A DNA stretch of 64,000 nt from Sporosarcina sp. FSL W8-0480 (GCF_037963765.1 NZ_CP150166.1:1805501-1869500); one strand, 5' to 3'. Shown: positions 50,168 to 60,630, counted from the stretch's first letter. The notes: generated from the letters alone by a model not told the origin. Numbers and translations are program-made.

Positions 50168-50347
50168 TTAAAAACATGTAAATTCCAATCATTGTATTGA
50201 AAAGGTTGATTTTATATCAAATCTGTTATACATTTTGCATCAGATATTCTTTTGAGTCCGTATTCACCAGTAATGAGAATAGGCAAAGATAGTCAATAAT
50301 GAATATGGTGAATAAATAGGAAACCTCTATGAGGAGGAACATAGCAA

Positions 50348-52423
50348 ATGGCAGATTATTTAGTAATTGTTGAATCCCCTGCAAAGGCGAAGACAATCGA
50401 GCGTTATTTAGGAAAAAAGTATAAAGTACGTGCATCAATCGGTCATTTAAGGGATTTGCCACGCAGTCAAATGGGTGTGGATACCGAAAATAATTATGAA
50501 CCGAAATATATTACAATACGTGGAAAAGGCCCGATTCTCCAAGAATTGAAAAAAGATGCAAAAAAATCGAAGAAAATATTCCTCGCAGCTGACCCCGACA
50601 GGGAGGGGGAGGCAATTGCTTGGCATTTGGCCCACCAATTGGGGATTGACATCGATTCAGACTGTCGTGTAGTGTTCAATGAAATTACGAAGGATGCTAT
50701 TAAAGAATCTTTCAAAAACCCAAGACCGATAGACATGAATCGCGTAGATGCTCAACAGGCAAGAAGGGTTTTGGACAGACTTGTAGGCTATAATATTAGC
50801 CCGATTCTGTGGAAGAAAGTTAAAAAAGGTTTATCTGCCGGAAGAGTGCAATCAGTGGCATTGCGATTGATAATTGATCGGGAAAATGAAATAAAGGCAT
50901 TTGTGCCAGAGGAATACTGGAGCATAGTTGGAGAATTTACTAAGAACGGAAAGAAATTCGAGGCAACATTTTACGGCGATGCAACAAAAAAATTAAAACT
51001 CGAAAACAAGGAACAGGTCGATAAGATCCTATCAAAAATGTCGGGTAATGATTTCGAAGTCGTCAATCTTGTTAAAAAGGAAAGAAAAAGGAATGCTGCA
51101 CCACCGTTCACAACTTCTTCTCTCCAACAGGAAGCGGCTCGCAAGTTGAATTTCAGAGCACGTAAGACTATGATGCTCGCTCAACAGTTGTATGAGGGGA
51201 TCAATACTGGGAAAGAAGGCATTGTAGGTCTGATCACGTATATGAGAACAGACTCGACGCGTGTTTCAGAAGGGGCTAAAGCTGAGGCAGCTTCTTTTAT
51301 CGAAACAATGTATGGGAAAGAATTCATTGCCACTACAAAGACGAAGACTAAGGAATCCGCGAATTCACAAGATGCTCATGAAGCTGTGAGACCGACATCA
51401 GTTATGAGGCCGCCTGAGGCGATGAAAGCGTTTTTATCACGTGACCAACTAAGATTATACAAGTTGATATGGGAACGTTTTGTAGCAAGTCAGATGGCAC
51501 CTGCTGTACTTGATACGATTACAGCTGATCTGATGAACGGAGAAGTGAAGTTCAGAGCGACAGGTTCTGAGGTTAAATTCCCGGGATTCATGAAAGTCTA
51601 TATCGAAGGCAATGATGATCAGAAAGAAGAAAAGGATCGGATATTGCCTCCGCTTGAAGAAGGCGAGCTAATTAAAGGCGAAGACATCGATCCGAAGCAG
51701 CATTTCACGCAACCACCTCCGCGGTATTCTGAAGCGAGACTTGTTAAGACCCTTGAAGAGCTTGGAATTGGTAGACCGTCGACATATGCACCCACACTTG
51801 ATACGATTCAAAAACGCGGTTATGTGACACTAGATGCCAAGCGTTTTGTACCGACAGAGCTTGGTGAAATTGTTCATCAAGCCATGTACCAATACTTCCC
51901 AGACATCATAAACGTTGAGTTCACTGCGGATATGGAGAAGAATTTAGATGGTGTCGAAGAAGGCGAAGTTCAGTGGAAGCAAGTCATAGATGAATTTTAT
52001 AAGGAATTTGAAAAGCATCTTAAAGTAGCGGAAGAGGAAATGGAAAAAATTGAAATCAAAGATGAACCTGCTGGAGAAGACTGTGAAAAATGTGGTTCAC
52101 CAATGGTTTTCAAAATGGGACGTTACGGTAAATTTATGGCTTGCTCGAACTTTCCGGATTGTAGAAATACAAAAGCAATCATTAAGCCAATCGGTGTCAC
52201 TTGTCCATCTTGTAAAGAGGGTCAAGTTGTCGAAAGAAAGAGTAAAACAAAAAGGATATTCTTTGGATGTGACCGGTATCCAGACTGTGAATACGTTTCT
52301 TGGGATAAACCGATAGCGAGGCCGTGTCCTAAGTGTCAAAGTACCCTAGTCGAAAAACGGCTTAAAAAGGGCGTTCAAATTCAATGTACTGAATGTGATT
52401 ACAAAGAGGATGCTCAAGAGTGA
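50348..52423 (+). CDS. topA: DNA topoisomerase I
   Basis: Relaxes negative supercoils. The 691-residue type IA enzyme has an N-terminal Toprim domain ([31 protein letters not shown]), catalytic Tyr298 in [21 protein letters not shown], and three C-terminal tetracysteine zinc ribbons from about residue 578. The ATG follows TGAGGAGGAAC. The 180 bases upstream contain AT-rich sequence with a possible TTGATT (50206) and TATACA (50227), spaced too closely to be convincing. trmFO, which normally follows, is missing. Confidence 0.98.
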   Translation: MADYLVIVESPAKAKTIERYLGKKYKVRASIGHLRDLPRSQMGVDTENNYEPKYITIRGKGPILQELKKDAKKSKKIFLAADPDREGEAIAWHLAHQLGIDIDSDCRVVFNEITKDAIKESFKNPRPIDMNRVDAQQARRVLDRLVGYNISPILWKKVKKGLSAGRVQSVALRLIIDRENEIKAFVPEEYWSIVGEFTKNGKKFEATFYGDATKKLKLENKEQVDKILSKMSGNDFEVVNLVKKERKRNAAPPFTTSSLQQEAARKLNFRARKTMMLAQQLYEGINTGKEGIVGLITYMRTDSTRVSEGAKAEAASFIETMYGKEFIATTKTKTKESANSQDAHEAVRPTSVMRPPEAMKAFLSRDQLRLYKLIWERFVASQMAPAVLDTITADLMNGEVKFRATGSEVKFPGFMKVYIEGNDDQKEEKDRILPPLEEGELIKGEDIDPKQHFTQPPPRYSEARLVKTLEELGIGRPSTYAPTLDTIQKRGYVTLDAKRFVPTELGEIVHQAMYQYFPDIINVEFTADMEKNLDGVEEGEVQWKQVIDEFYKEFEKHLKVAEEEMEKIEIKDEPAGEDCEKCGSPMVFKMGRYGKFMACSNFPDCRNTKAIIKPIGVTCPSCKEGQVVERKSKTKRIFFGCDRYPDCEYVSWDKPIARPCPKCQSTLVEKRLKKGVQIQCTECDYKEDAQE

Positions 52424-52459
52424 TCAACGGACACTAAGTTATAAAAGATGGTTAATAGG

Positions 52460-52498
52460 CTGTGCAATGTGGAAATAATTCACATTGTGCAGTTTTTT
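52460..52498 (+). terminator. Terminator after topA
   Basis: A 12-bp stem with two G-U pairs (52460-52471 with 52481-52492), 9-base loop and a T6 tract. Confidence 0.9.
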
Positions 52499-52700
52499 CC
52501 TGTTACAGACACATTTTTTTGAACAAATTGTGTCAAAAAAAAGATGAGATTACGAGATGTCAGACTTCCTGAGACGATTCTGTTGCCGAACTGGCAAAAG
52601 GGTTGTATAGTGAATCGTGGACGACTTTAGAATTACATGATTAGTCCTCCAATTCGATTAATTAAATTGAAAATGTAATCTGTTTTAAAAAAGAAGAATA
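52499..52700. other. Noncoding gap between topA and xerC (trmFO position)
   Basis: About 200 bases with no credible ORF. It holds one inverted repeat, GACACA/TGTGTC (52507-52534), followed by A8, which would be terminator-like on the minus strand. I looked for a decayed trmFO here and saw no recognisable fragment. Confidence 0.6.
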
Positions 52701-52707
52701 ACCACTA

Positions 52708-52735
52708 TTCAAACATGTTCTAATTTTGTTATAAT
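52708..52735 (+). promoter_or_regulatory. Promoter for xerC-hslV-hslU
   Basis: An extended -10 TGTTATAAT (TATAAT at 52730-52735) with TTCAAA at 52708-52713 as a weak -35, 36 bases before the chosen xerC start. Confidence 0.65.
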
Positions 52736-52770
52736 TAACTGAGTGATTCATTATGGGGGTGAACCACTTT

Positions 52771-53673
52771 ATGCAGCAAAATGATCTGTCTACTATTCTT
52801 GACGAGTATATAGCTTATATTCGCCTGGAAAAGAACTATTCGTCGCTGACCGTTTCGGAATACAGCAATGATATTCGGGAATTTTTTTCGTTTTTAGGTC
52901 AAGAAGGAATTGTGGAATTAGACAAAGTCGAGTATCCCGAAGCAAGATTATACGTCACAAGACTTTACGATCGCGGTTTATCGAGAATGACAATATCCAG
53001 GAAGATTTCGTCGATACGATCCTTTTATAAATTTGGTAATGCTCGATTCGGGATAAAAGATAGTGCATTCCGTTTGTTAAACCACCCAAAGAAGGAACAG
53101 CGGCTTCCGGCTTTTTTTTATGAAGAGGAATTGGAAACACTGTTCACAACTTGTAAAGGGGAAGATCCGAAATCACTTCGCAATCTCGCCCTCCTTGAAT
53201 TGCTCTATGCCACAGGCATACGGGTAAGTGAATTGACATTCATCAGACTATCAGATATTGATAATTCACTTGGGATTATTAAGGTGATGGGTAAAGGAAG
53301 AAAGGAACGTTATGTACCTTATGGAAGCTTTGCCCAGTCCGCTTTGGAATCCTATCTTGAAAAAAGTCGTCCTATGTTGATGAAGAGACAAAACCATCAA
53401 TCTTTGTTTGTCAATTTACGTGGTGATCCGATTACTGATAGTGGCGTTCGTCATGTCTTAAACAAAATGATGGAGGAAGCTGCAATTCATGGTAAGATTC
53501 ATCCGCATATGATCCGCCATTCATTTGCGACTCATTTACTTTCAAATGGGGCGGATATACGGACAGTTCAGGAGCTTTTAGGTCATAGTCATTTATCTTC
53601 GACACAAGTGTATACGCATATTACAAAAGAGCACTTGCGGAAAGTATATATGAAGACACATCCGCGAGCGTAG
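52771..53673 (+). CDS. xerC: Tyrosine recombinase XerC (CodV)
   Basis: With XerD resolves chromosome dimers at dif. The 300-residue protein has an N-terminal SAM-like core-binding domain and a catalytic domain with Arg151 (TGIRVSEL), Lys near 175 (GKGRKERYV), His246-x-x-Arg249 (HMIRHSFATHL), His272 (LLGHSHL) and nucleophile Tyr281 (QVYTHI). The ATG at 52771 is preferred because GGGGGTG lies nine bases upstream; the ATG at 52753 precedes that site. First gene of the xerC-hslVU unit. Confidence 0.95.
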   Translation: MQQNDLSTILDEYIAYIRLEKNYSSLTVSEYSNDIREFFSFLGQEGIVELDKVEYPEARLYVTRLYDRGLSRMTISRKISSIRSFYKFGNARFGIKDSAFRLLNHPKKEQRLPAFFYEEELETLFTTCKGEDPKSLRNLALLELLYATGIRVSELTFIRLSDIDNSLGIIKVMGKGRKERYVPYGSFAQSALESYLEKSRPMLMKRQNHQSLFVNLRGDPITDSGVRHVLNKMMEEAAIHGKIHPHMIRHSFATHLLSNGADIRTVQELLGHSHLSSTQVYTHITKEHLRKVYMKTHPRA

Positions 53674-53685
53674 GAGGATGAGCTG

Positions 53686-54228
53686 ATGGAATTTCATGCT
53701 ACCACGATATTTGCTGTAAGGCATAATGGTGTTTGTGCAATGTCGGGTGACGGGCAAGTGACGATGGGGGAATCCGTTGTCATGAAGAATACTGCGAAAA
53801 AGGTAAGAAGACTTTTTGGAGGCAAAATTCTTGCAGGCTTTGCAGGTTCGGTAGCCGATGCCTTTACCCTTTTTGAACTTTTTGAAGGTAAATTGGGTGA
53901 GTTTAATGGTAACCTTGAACGTGCGGCTGTTGAAGTTGCCAAAGAATGGCGGGGAGATCGTATCCTACGAAAATTGGAAGCATTGCTTTTAGTTGCGGAT
54001 AAGGATAGGCTATTACTTGTTTCGGGTACAGGTGAAGTTATTGAACCGGATGATGGTATCCTTGCTATTGGGTCCGGTGGAAACTATGCGTTAGCTGCAG
54101 GACGTGCGTTGAAAAAGTATAGTGGCGATTCACTTACTGCTGAAGAGATTGCAAGGGCGGCCCTTGAAACTGCCGCTGAAATATGTGTCTACACAAATGA
54201 TCGAATTATTGTGGAGGTACTAAAATGA
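53686..54228 (+). CDS. hslV: ATP-dependent protease subunit HslV (ClpQ)
   Basis: Proteolytic dodecamer that works with HslU. The 180-residue protein shows [50 protein letters not shown] and [15 protein letters not shown]. These N-terminal nucleophile proteases need Ser or Thr exposed at the N-terminus, but here the start is MEFHATT. Glu is at position 2, and Thr6/Thr7 align with the usual nucleophile region. No alternative start fits: AGGAGG lies eight bases before the ATG and upstream in-frame codons contain no better choice. The end overlaps hslU (ATGA). Confidence 0.95.
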   Translation: MEFHATTIFAVRHNGVCAMSGDGQVTMGESVVMKNTAKKVRRLFGGKILAGFAGSVADAFTLFELFEGKLGEFNGNLERAAVEVAKEWRGDRILRKLEALLLVADKDRLLLVSGTGEVIEPDDGILAIGSGGNYALAAGRALKKYSGDSLTAEEIARAALETAAEICVYTNDRIIVEVLK

Positions 54229-55628
54229 ATAAAAAAAAGGAATTGACACCACGTGAACTCACCGCATTTCTTGATCGCTATATTGTTGGCCAAGATGCAG
54301 CTAAAAAAGCTGTTGCAGTTGCAATGCGGAATCGATATCGAAGAAGTCTTTTGACAGATGAAGAGAAAAGCGAAATTATTCCGAAAAACATTTTGATGAT
54401 TGGACCTACTGGAGTAGGGAAGACTGAAATTGCAAGAAGGATTGCTAAATTAGTAAATGCTCCTTTTGTCAAAGTCGAGGCAACTAAGTTTACAGAAGTC
54501 GGATATGTCGGCAGGGATGTCGAATCGATGGTGAGGGATCTGACTGAAGTTGGTGTCAGAATTGTCCGGGAAGAAATGCGGGAATCAGTGAAGGGGCAGG
54601 CTGAAAAGCTTGCAGAAGAGCGTCTTGTCGAATTGTTAGTCCCGGAACGGAAGCGTAAAGGGACTATGCAAAATCCTTTTGAAATGCTTTTCGGTCAAAA
54701 GACTGATGAAGATGAGAAGGATTCAGTGGAGCAAGCTGAAATTGGTAGAAAACGCTCTGAAATCTCACGTAGGCTTGCTGCAGGGGAGTTAGAAGAGGAA
54801 ATCATTACCGTTGAAATCTCTTCCCAACAACCTTCAATGTTTGATGCGCTACAAGGTTCGGGAATGGAACAAATGGGGGCGAGTATGCAAGATGCATTCT
54901 CCTCACTAATGCCGAAAAAAATGGTCAAACGAAAAATGAAGGTGAGGGATGCAAGGAATATCCTTCAAGCAGAAGAAGCCGATAAACTAATTGATAATGA
55001 TGAAATCGCTAGAAAAGCTGTAGAAGCTGTCGAACAACATGGTATTATCTTCATCGATGAAATGGATAAAATAGCAAGTCGTGGCAATAGTGGCGGATCT
55101 TCTGCAGATGTTTCAAGAGAAGGTGTACAAAGAGACATTCTTCCGATTGTGGAAGGCTCAACCGTTACAACAAAATATGGTCCTGTTAAAACGGATTTCA
55201 TTCTGTTTATCGCAGCAGGGGCTTTTCATATGTCTAAACCATCGGATATTATTCCGGAGCTTCAGGGGCGGTTCCCGATTCGGGTAGAGCTTGATAAACT
55301 GACAAAGGATGATTTTTTCAGGATATTAAAAGAACCTGATTTTTCCTTGATTACTCAGTATCAAAAACTATTGGCAACAGAGAACGTCAATATTGAATTT
55401 ACAGAGGATGCTATTGAGCGTATCGCTGAAATTGCATGTGATGTGAATGATAACACTGAAAATATCGGTGCTCGTCGACTGCATACCATTCTGGAAAAAT
55501 TACTTGAGGAACTTTCCTATGAAGCGGCTGACATTGGCCCGACCACTATTAAAATAACGTTGGCATATGTCGATGAAAAGTTGAAAAGTATCATAAAAAA
55601 CAAAGATTTGTCACATTTTATCCTTTAA
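54225..55628 (+). CDS. hslU: ATP-dependent protease ATPase subunit HslU (ClpY)
   Basis: AAA+ unfoldase that feeds HslV. The 467-residue protein shows [27 protein letters not shown], Walker A GPTGVGKT at 60-67, [14 protein letters not shown], the I domain (about 110-240), Walker [12 protein letters not shown] and the sensor region GRFPIRVEL. The C-terminus ends SHFIL, a hydrophobic tail that can dock into HslV. Coupled to hslV. Confidence 0.97.
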   Translation: MNKKKELTPRELTAFLDRYIVGQDAAKKAVAVAMRNRYRRSLLTDEEKSEIIPKNILMIGPTGVGKTEIARRIAKLVNAPFVKVEATKFTEVGYVGRDVESMVRDLTEVGVRIVREEMRESVKGQAEKLAEERLVELLVPERKRKGTMQNPFEMLFGQKTDEDEKDSVEQAEIGRKRSEISRRLAAGELEEEIITVEISSQQPSMFDALQGSGMEQMGASMQDAFSSLMPKKMVKRKMKVRDARNILQAEEADKLIDNDEIARKAVEAVEQHGIIFIDEMDKIASRGNSGGSSADVSREGVQRDILPIVEGSTVTTKYGPVKTDFILFIAAGAFHMSKPSDIIPELQGRFPIRVELDKLTKDDFFRILKEPDFSLITQYQKLLATENVNIEFTEDAIERIAEIACDVNDNTENIGARRLHTILEKLLEELSYEAADIGPTTIKITLAYVDEKLKSIIKNKDLSHFIL

Positions 55629-55708
55629 TCGAGTCGTTTTACTTTATTTAACGATTAAAAAGCTTTAGAATATTCATAAAGGCACGGAAATCTAAGGAGG
55701 AAATAGTA

Positions 55709-56485
55709 ATGGCTTTACTAACTAAAACAAGAAAAATCAATGCAATGTTACAAGAATCGGCAGGAAAATCAGTTAACTTTAAGGAAATGGCGGAAAAGTT
55801 AAGTTCAGTTATTGAATGTAATGCTTTCATCGTCAGCCGTAAAGGTAAACTACTTGGATTAGAAATTCACCAACAAATCGAAAATGAGCGCTTGAAACAA
55901 ATGTTTGTAGATCGTAAATTCCCAGAGGAATATACAAACAAACTTTTCGAAGTGAACGAGACATCTTCCAATATTGACGTTTACAGTGATTACACAGTGT
56001 TTCCTGAAGAAGAACGTGAACTCTTCAAGGATGGCTTAACTACTATTGTTCCAATTATTGGTGGTGGAGAACGTCTTGGTACACTTGTACTTGCTCGTTT
56101 AGCACAAGAATTCACAGAAGATGATCTTATTCTTGCTGAATACGGTGCTACAGTTGTCGGTATGGAAATTCTTCGTGAAAGAGCAGAAGAAATCGAAATC
56201 GAAGCACGTAGTAAAGCTGTCGTTCAAATGGCGATCAACTCGCTTTCATATAGTGAACACGAAGCAATTGAACATATTTTCAATGAGCTTAACGGTCACG
56301 AGGGGCTACTTGTCGCTTCGAAAATTGCTGACAGAGTAGGAATCACACGTTCAGTTATCGTCAATGCTCTACGTAAACTTGAAAGTGCTGGTGTAATTGA
56401 ATCACGTTCCCTTGGTATGAAAGGAACATACATCAAGGTTCTTAACAGCAAGTTCCTTGAAGAACTTGAAAACCAAAAGAATTAA
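55709..56485 (+). CDS. codY: GTP-sensing global transcriptional repressor CodY
   Basis: Represses nutrient-limitation genes when GTP and branched-chain amino acids are high. The 258-residue protein has an N-terminal GAF domain for Ile/Val (about 1-155), a linker helix and a C-terminal winged helix-turn-helix ([34 protein letters not shown]). The ATG follows AAGGAGGAA. It has its own strong ribosome site and an 80-base gap from hslU. Confidence 0.98.
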   Translation: MALLTKTRKINAMLQESAGKSVNFKEMAEKLSSVIECNAFIVSRKGKLLGLEIHQQIENERLKQMFVDRKFPEEYTNKLFEVNETSSNIDVYSDYTVFPEEERELFKDGLTTIVPIIGGGERLGTLVLARLAQEFTEDDLILAEYGATVVGMEILRERAEEIEIEARSKAVVQMAINSLSYSEHEAIEHIFNELNGHEGLLVASKIADRVGITRSVIVNALRKLESAGVIESRSLGMKGTYIKVLNSKFLEELENQKN

Positions 56486-56496
56486 TAAACCTCTTA

Positions 56497-56535
56497 TAAC
56501 ACTTCCACCCACTATGGGGGAAGTGTTATTTTTAT
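56497..56535 (+). terminator. Terminator after codY
   Basis: A 10-bp stem (56497-56506 with 56519-56528), 12-base loop that can extend by C-G pairs, then TTTTTATG. Confidence 0.88.
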
Positions 56536-56675
56536 GAGAAAAATCATGGATGAAAATATTAAATGATAGGTCTTTATTTAATGGAGCTGTAGTAATAGTC
56601 CTATGAGTTAGATTCTACCTATGTCTTATGTAATTAAAAGGGTTGTTTTGTACTATGCTATTTACATTAATATGA
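56536..56675. other. AT-rich spacer before the flagellar promoter
   Basis: About 140 bases without a credible gene or strong repeat. It could hold regulator sites for the fla/che operon, but none can be named with confidence. Confidence 0.5.
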
Positions 56676-56705
56676 TAGACAAAGTTCTTCAAAATCCGAT
56701 ACAAT
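56676..56705 (+). promoter_or_regulatory. Overlapping sigma-D-like and sigma-A-like promoter of the fla/che operon
   Basis: TAGA (56676-56679) and TCCGATAC (56695-56702) are 15 bases apart. This is close to the motility sigma factor consensus TAAA-N15-GCCGATAT. A sigma-A reading (TAGACA at 56676-56681, 18 bases, TACAAT at 56700-56705) overlaps it. It lies about 85 bases before flgB. Confidence 0.6.
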
Positions 56706-56788
56706 AAGACATATATATATAAATTTATATTTAAAAGAAAGTAAGACTTCAAATACATGGAGATTAATAGGAATGAGGTGAACTGAAT

Positions 56789-57181
56789 TTGAATATTTAT
56801 GGTTCCACTATCTCACTTTTGGAACGCGGATTGAATTTTTCATCCGCTAAAGGTAAAGCGATTTCGCAAAACATAGCAAATGTCGACACACCAAACTATA
56901 AAGCGCAGAGTGTTAGTTTCAAAGAACTTATACAAGAATCCAGTGCAAGTCCTATAAAAGCATATCGGACGAATGACTTACATATTGATTTCAGTTCAAG
57001 AGCTGTTCAAAAGGGCGGATTCAATAGTTCGGATTTCCGCTATAGGCATAATGGCAATGGAGTCGATATGGAAAAAGAACAAGCAAATCTTGCCGCAAAC
57101 CAGATTTACTATAATGCACTCGTCGATCGATTAAATGGGAAGTTTAATACGCTTCAAAACGTAATTAAGGGAGGCCGTTAA
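56789..57181 (+). CDS. flgB: Flagellar basal-body rod protein FlgB
   Basis: Proximal rod subunit. The 130-residue protein has the N-terminal GSTISLLERGLNFSSAKGKAISQNIANVDTPNYKAQ, the common rod/hook motif, and a helical C-terminus. The start is TTG at 56789 with GAGGTGA seven bases upstream. It is the first gene of the fla/che operon. Confidence 0.95.
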   Translation: MNIYGSTISLLERGLNFSSAKGKAISQNIANVDTPNYKAQSVSFKELIQESSASPIKAYRTNDLHIDFSSRAVQKGGFNSSDFRYRHNGNGVDMEKEQANLAANQIYYNALVDRLNGKFNTLQNVIKGGR

Positions 57182-57183
57182 GG

Positions 57184-57642
57184 ATGTCGATTTTCCAAAG
57201 TTTAAATACTTCCGCTTCAGCCCTGACCGCACAACGATTAAGAATGGACGTTATTTCCTCGAATATGGCTAATGTTGAAACGACAAGAGGGAAATTGGTC
57301 AATGGTGAATGGCAGCCATACCGGAGAAAAACAGTAAGCTTCAAACCGGTTGATGGACAATTTTCCTCAATGTTAAACAGAGCAATGGGAAATAGTAAGG
57401 TGACTGCGGGCGACGGAGTAACAGTATCCTCGATTAAGGAAGATATGGAGACCCCATTTAAATTAGTATTTGATCCAACACACGTAGATGCGAATGAAGA
57501 CGGCTATGTTCAAATGCCAAATGTCGATCCGTTAAGGGAAATGATTGACCTTATGTCGGCGACAAGATCCTATGAAGCCAATATTACCGTATTGAATGCC
57601 AATAAATCTATGCTAATGAAAGCCCTTGAAATAGGTAAATGA
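57184..57642 (+). CDS. flgC: Flagellar basal-body rod protein FlgC
   Basis: Rod subunit exported by the flagellar type III system. The 152-residue protein shows SLNTSASALTAQRLRMDVISSNMANVETTRG at the start and the C-terminal MSATRSYEANITVLNANKSMLMKALEIG helix. It starts two bases after flgB with a GGGAGG ribosome site. Confidence 0.96.
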   Translation: MSIFQSLNTSASALTAQRLRMDVISSNMANVETTRGKLVNGEWQPYRRKTVSFKPVDGQFSSMLNRAMGNSKVTAGDGVTVSSIKEDMETPFKLVFDPTHVDANEDGYVQMPNVDPLREMIDLMSATRSYEANITVLNANKSMLMKALEIGK

Positions 57643-57660
57643 TAAGGGGAGGGACAACTA

Positions 57661-57969
57661 ATGCCAATACAATCATTAACCGGTATTAACAATGCCGCAG
57701 GAATGATAAAGGTAAATCAAAGCCTGAAGCCAACACCATACGAAGCGCAACAAAGCTTTGGTGCATACCTTAAAGACGCTATTCAAGATGTGAACAGCAA
57801 ACAAATTAAATCTGACGAACTAACCCAGAAACTTATATTGGGTGAAAATGTTGATTTACATAATGTTATGATTGCCGCACAGAAAGCTTCAATAGCATTG
57901 AATGCTACGATGGAAGTGCGTAATAAAGTAGTGGAAGCTTATCAGGAAATCATTCGGATGCCTGTTTAA
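57661..57969 (+). CDS. fliE: Flagellar hook-basal body complex protein FliE
   Basis: Links the MS ring to the rod. The 102-residue protein shows SFGAYLKDAIQDVNSKQ and the C-terminal VDLHNVMIAAQKASIALNATMEVRNKVVEAYQEIIRMPV family signature. The ribosome site is GGGGAGGG. A 50-base gap leads to fliF. Confidence 0.95.
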   Translation: MPIQSLTGINNAAGMIKVNQSLKPTPYEAQQSFGAYLKDAIQDVNSKQIKSDELTQKLILGENVDLHNVMIAAQKASIALNATMEVRNKVVEAYQEIIRMPV

Positions 57970-58019
57970 TCCGTTTAGAGTGTTTTTCTTGAACCATGTA
58001 AGTAGACCGGGGGATTAGA

Positions 58020-59603
58020 ATGAAAGAAAGATTGACTAAAATTGGAGCTGATTTAAAACAGTTCTGGTTAAGTCGCACTAAACAACAAAAAACTACATAT
58101 ATCGGATTTGCTGTGGTGATTGTTGCAGTTGCCGCAGTCTTGACAATCTTCTTGTCGAAGACTGACTTTGTTCCGCTCTATAAAGATGTATCCCGTGCGG
58201 AAATTGGACGCATTAAGGAAGAGTTGGATGCTCAGGGTGTACCAAACCAAATCGCCTTGGGGGGTACTTCAATTCTTGTGCCTAAAAGCCGTGTTGACGA
58301 ATTACTTGTGACATTGGCAGCGGAAGGCTATCCGAATTCAGGAACAATCGATTATTCATTTTTCTCCCAAAACGCCGGCTTTGGAACGACTGATAATGAA
58401 TTCAATATGATTAAACTGGCAACGATGCAAACAGAACTGGCTAATTTGATAAAAGGAATCCGTGGTGTTAAGGATGCAAAAGTGATGATTACTTTGCCGA
58501 CACCAAGTGTTTTTATGAACGAATCCGTTCAAAATGCCACTGCTGCGATTCGGTTGGACACTGAACCTGGACATCAATTTACAGAGTCACAAATAAATGC
58601 ACTTTATAACTTAGTTTCAAAAAGCTTACCGAACTTATCAACAGATGACATAGTAATTATGAATCAGTATTCCGAATACTTCGATCTGAAATCTACTCAA
58701 TCATCAGGTTCATCTATTGTTAATCAGATGGAATTGAAGAAAGATATAGAGCGAGATTTGCAGCGGAAAGTGCAAATGATGCTTGGTACTTTAGTAGGTC
58801 AAGATAAGGTCATCGTTTCGGTTACAACCGATATCGATTTTAAACAGGAAAACAGACAAGAAAACCTTGTTGATCGTGTCGATGAGGATCTCGATAGTTT
58901 AGCGATCAGTGTTCAAAGAATAACTGAAACATTCTCTGGAAATGGTGCCAACGCTGGAGGCCTTTTAGAGGGAGAAGACCCTACGGATAACGGAACAAGC
59001 TTTGGTGAAGTAGGTACATCTAACGGAGACTATGACCGTTTGGAAGAAACAATCAATAACGAAGTAAATAGAATTCGAAAAGATATTGTGGAAAGCCCCT
59101 ATAAAATTCGGGATATAGGAATACAAGTAATGGTGGAGCCGCCTGATGTGAATGACGTAGATTCATTATCAGATGCAGTACGTACTGATATCAGATCGAT
59201 TTTAGAAACTATTATTAGTACATCAATTGACAAAAGCTACTTGCCAGCAGATGTACCAAATAATTTTTGGGAAAGTAAAATTGCGATATCTACCCAAATT
59301 TTTAACGGTAAAGTAGGTTCTTCAACACCAATCGAGCAGACCTCTATACCGTGGTGGATTTATGGAATTGGTGCCATATTACTTATAGTCATCGTCGTTC
59401 TTGGCGTTGTTTACTTCCGCAAACGTAATCGCACGAGTGAAAGTGAAGAAACAATCATCCAAGACATGGGGCCAAAAGCTGTAGATTCTAAAACAGTCCC
59501 TGAAACAGAAGCTTCATTACGAAAAAAATCACTTGAAAAAATGGCGAAAGATAAGCCGGAGGAGTTTGCAAAGTTATTAAGGTCATGGCTTACTGATGAT
59601 TGA
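58020..59603 (+). CDS. fliF: Flagellar M-ring protein FliF
   Basis: Forms the MS ring in the membrane, base of the motor and export gate. The 527-residue protein has a first membrane helix (about 27-45), the YscJ/FliF periplasmic domains (PLYKDVSRAEIGRIKEELDAQG, VMITLP, ARV-like region), a second helix near residues 445-467 (WWIYGIGAILLIVIVV) and a cytoplasmic FliG-binding tail. The ATG follows GGGGGATTAG. Its end overlaps the open frame of fliG. Confidence 0.97.
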   Translation: MKERLTKIGADLKQFWLSRTKQQKTTYIGFAVVIVAVAAVLTIFLSKTDFVPLYKDVSRAEIGRIKEELDAQGVPNQIALGGTSILVPKSRVDELLVTLAAEGYPNSGTIDYSFFSQNAGFGTTDNEFNMIKLATMQTELANLIKGIRGVKDAKVMITLPTPSVFMNESVQNATAAIRLDTEPGHQFTESQINALYNLVSKSLPNLSTDDIVIMNQYSEYFDLKSTQSSGSSIVNQMELKKDIERDLQRKVQMMLGTLVGQDKVIVSVTTDIDFKQENRQENLVDRVDEDLDSLAISVQRITETFSGNGANAGGLLEGEDPTDNGTSFGEVGTSNGDYDRLEETINNEVNRIRKDIVESPYKIRDIGIQVMVEPPDVNDVDSLSDAVRTDIRSILETIISTSIDKSYLPADVPNNFWESKIAISTQIFNGKVGSSTPIEQTSIPWWIYGIGAILLIVIVVLGVVYFRKRNRTSESEETIIQDMGPKAVDSKTVPETEASLRKKSLEKMAKDKPEEFAKLLRSWLTDD

Positions 59604-59616
59604 TGGAGAGATGAAA

Positions 59617-60630
59617 ATGGTTAGGAAAGATAAAGAAATGACCGGTAAACAAAAAGCGGCACTTCTTCTCATTTCGCTTGGACCGGAAGTCTCAGCGTCC
59701 GTCTATAAGCATTTGACGGAAGAAGAGATTGAAATGCTGACCCTTGAAATTTCCGGAGTGAAAAAAGTAGATTCGACCGTAAAGGAAGAAATCATTGAGG
59801 AATTCAATAATATAGTACTCGCCCAAGATTATATTTCCCAAGGTGGAATTGGTTACGCTAAGACTGTGTTGGAAAAGGCATTAGGAAAAGAGCATGCCTT
59901 ATCCATCATCAATCGTTTAACGACGTCTTTGCAAGTGAGACCGTTTGACTTTGCGCGAAAAGCAGATCCGTCACAGGTGCTGAACTTCATCCAAAATGAA
60001 CATCCGCAGACGATTGCGCTAATACTTTCTTACTTGGAGGCTGAGCAAGCTGGAACCATCTTATCATCACTTCCACAGGAAATGCAGGCAGATATTGCTA
60101 AAAGAATTGCGACTATGGATTCAACTTCCCCAGAAGTGATTAGTGAGATTGAGTCTGTACTTGAAAGGAAACTTTCTTCTACAGTTACTCAAGATTACAC
60201 TGAGACTGGCGGAATTGATGCTGTGGTCCAAGTATTGAATGGCGTCGACAGGGCGACGGAAAAAACAATAATGGATGCCTTAGAGATCCAGGACCCAGAA
60301 CTTGCTGAAGAAATACGGAAAAGAATGTTCGTCTTTGAAGATATTGTCACATTGGATAATCGTTCGATTCAACGCATCGTCCGTGAATGTGAAAACGCGG
60401 ACCTTGTCCTGTCTTTACGTGTTTCAAGTGAAGAAGTGCGAGAGGTACTATTCAAAAATATGTCTCAGCGTATGGCCGATTCATTTAAAGATGAAATGGA
60501 AGTAATGGGGCCAGTACGTCTTCGAGATGTAGAGGAAGCGCAAGCCCGGATTGTTTCTATTATCCGTAGATTAGAGGAATCTGGTGAAATCATAGTTGCC
60601 CGCGGTGGAGGAGATGACATCATTGTCTAA
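59617..60630 (+). CDS. fliG: Flagellar motor switch protein FliG
   Basis: Rotor protein that contacts FliF and the MotA stator. The 337-residue protein shows LTGKQKAAL-like start (MTGKQKAALLLISLG), the EHPQTIALILSYL middle motif and the C-terminal charged torque helix region (SLRVSSEEVREVLFKNMSQRM). The ATG at 59617 is chosen over 59596 because GGAGAG lies six bases upstream and the N-terminus then matches B. subtilis FliG. Overlaps fliH by eight bases. Confidence 0.96.
   Translation: MVRKDKEMTGKQKAALLLISLGPEVSASVYKHLTEEEIEMLTLEISGVKKVDSTVKEEIIEEFNNIVLAQDYISQGGIGYAKTVLEKALGKEHALSIINRLTTSLQVRPFDFARKADPSQVLNFIQNEHPQTIALILSYLEAEQAGTILSSLPQEMQADIAKRIATMDSTSPEVISEIESVLERKLSSTVTQDYTETGGIDAVVQVLNGVDRATEKTIMDALEIQDPELAEEIRKRMFVFEDIVTLDNRSIQRIVRECENADLVLSLRVSSEEVREVLFKNMSQRMADSFKDEMEVMGPVRLRDVEEAQARIVSIIRRLEESGEIIVARGGGDDIIV

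Noticed and set aside
50192-50235. topA promoter
   Set aside because: Hexamers resembling -35 and -10 exist but with 15-base or much longer spacing; not supportable.
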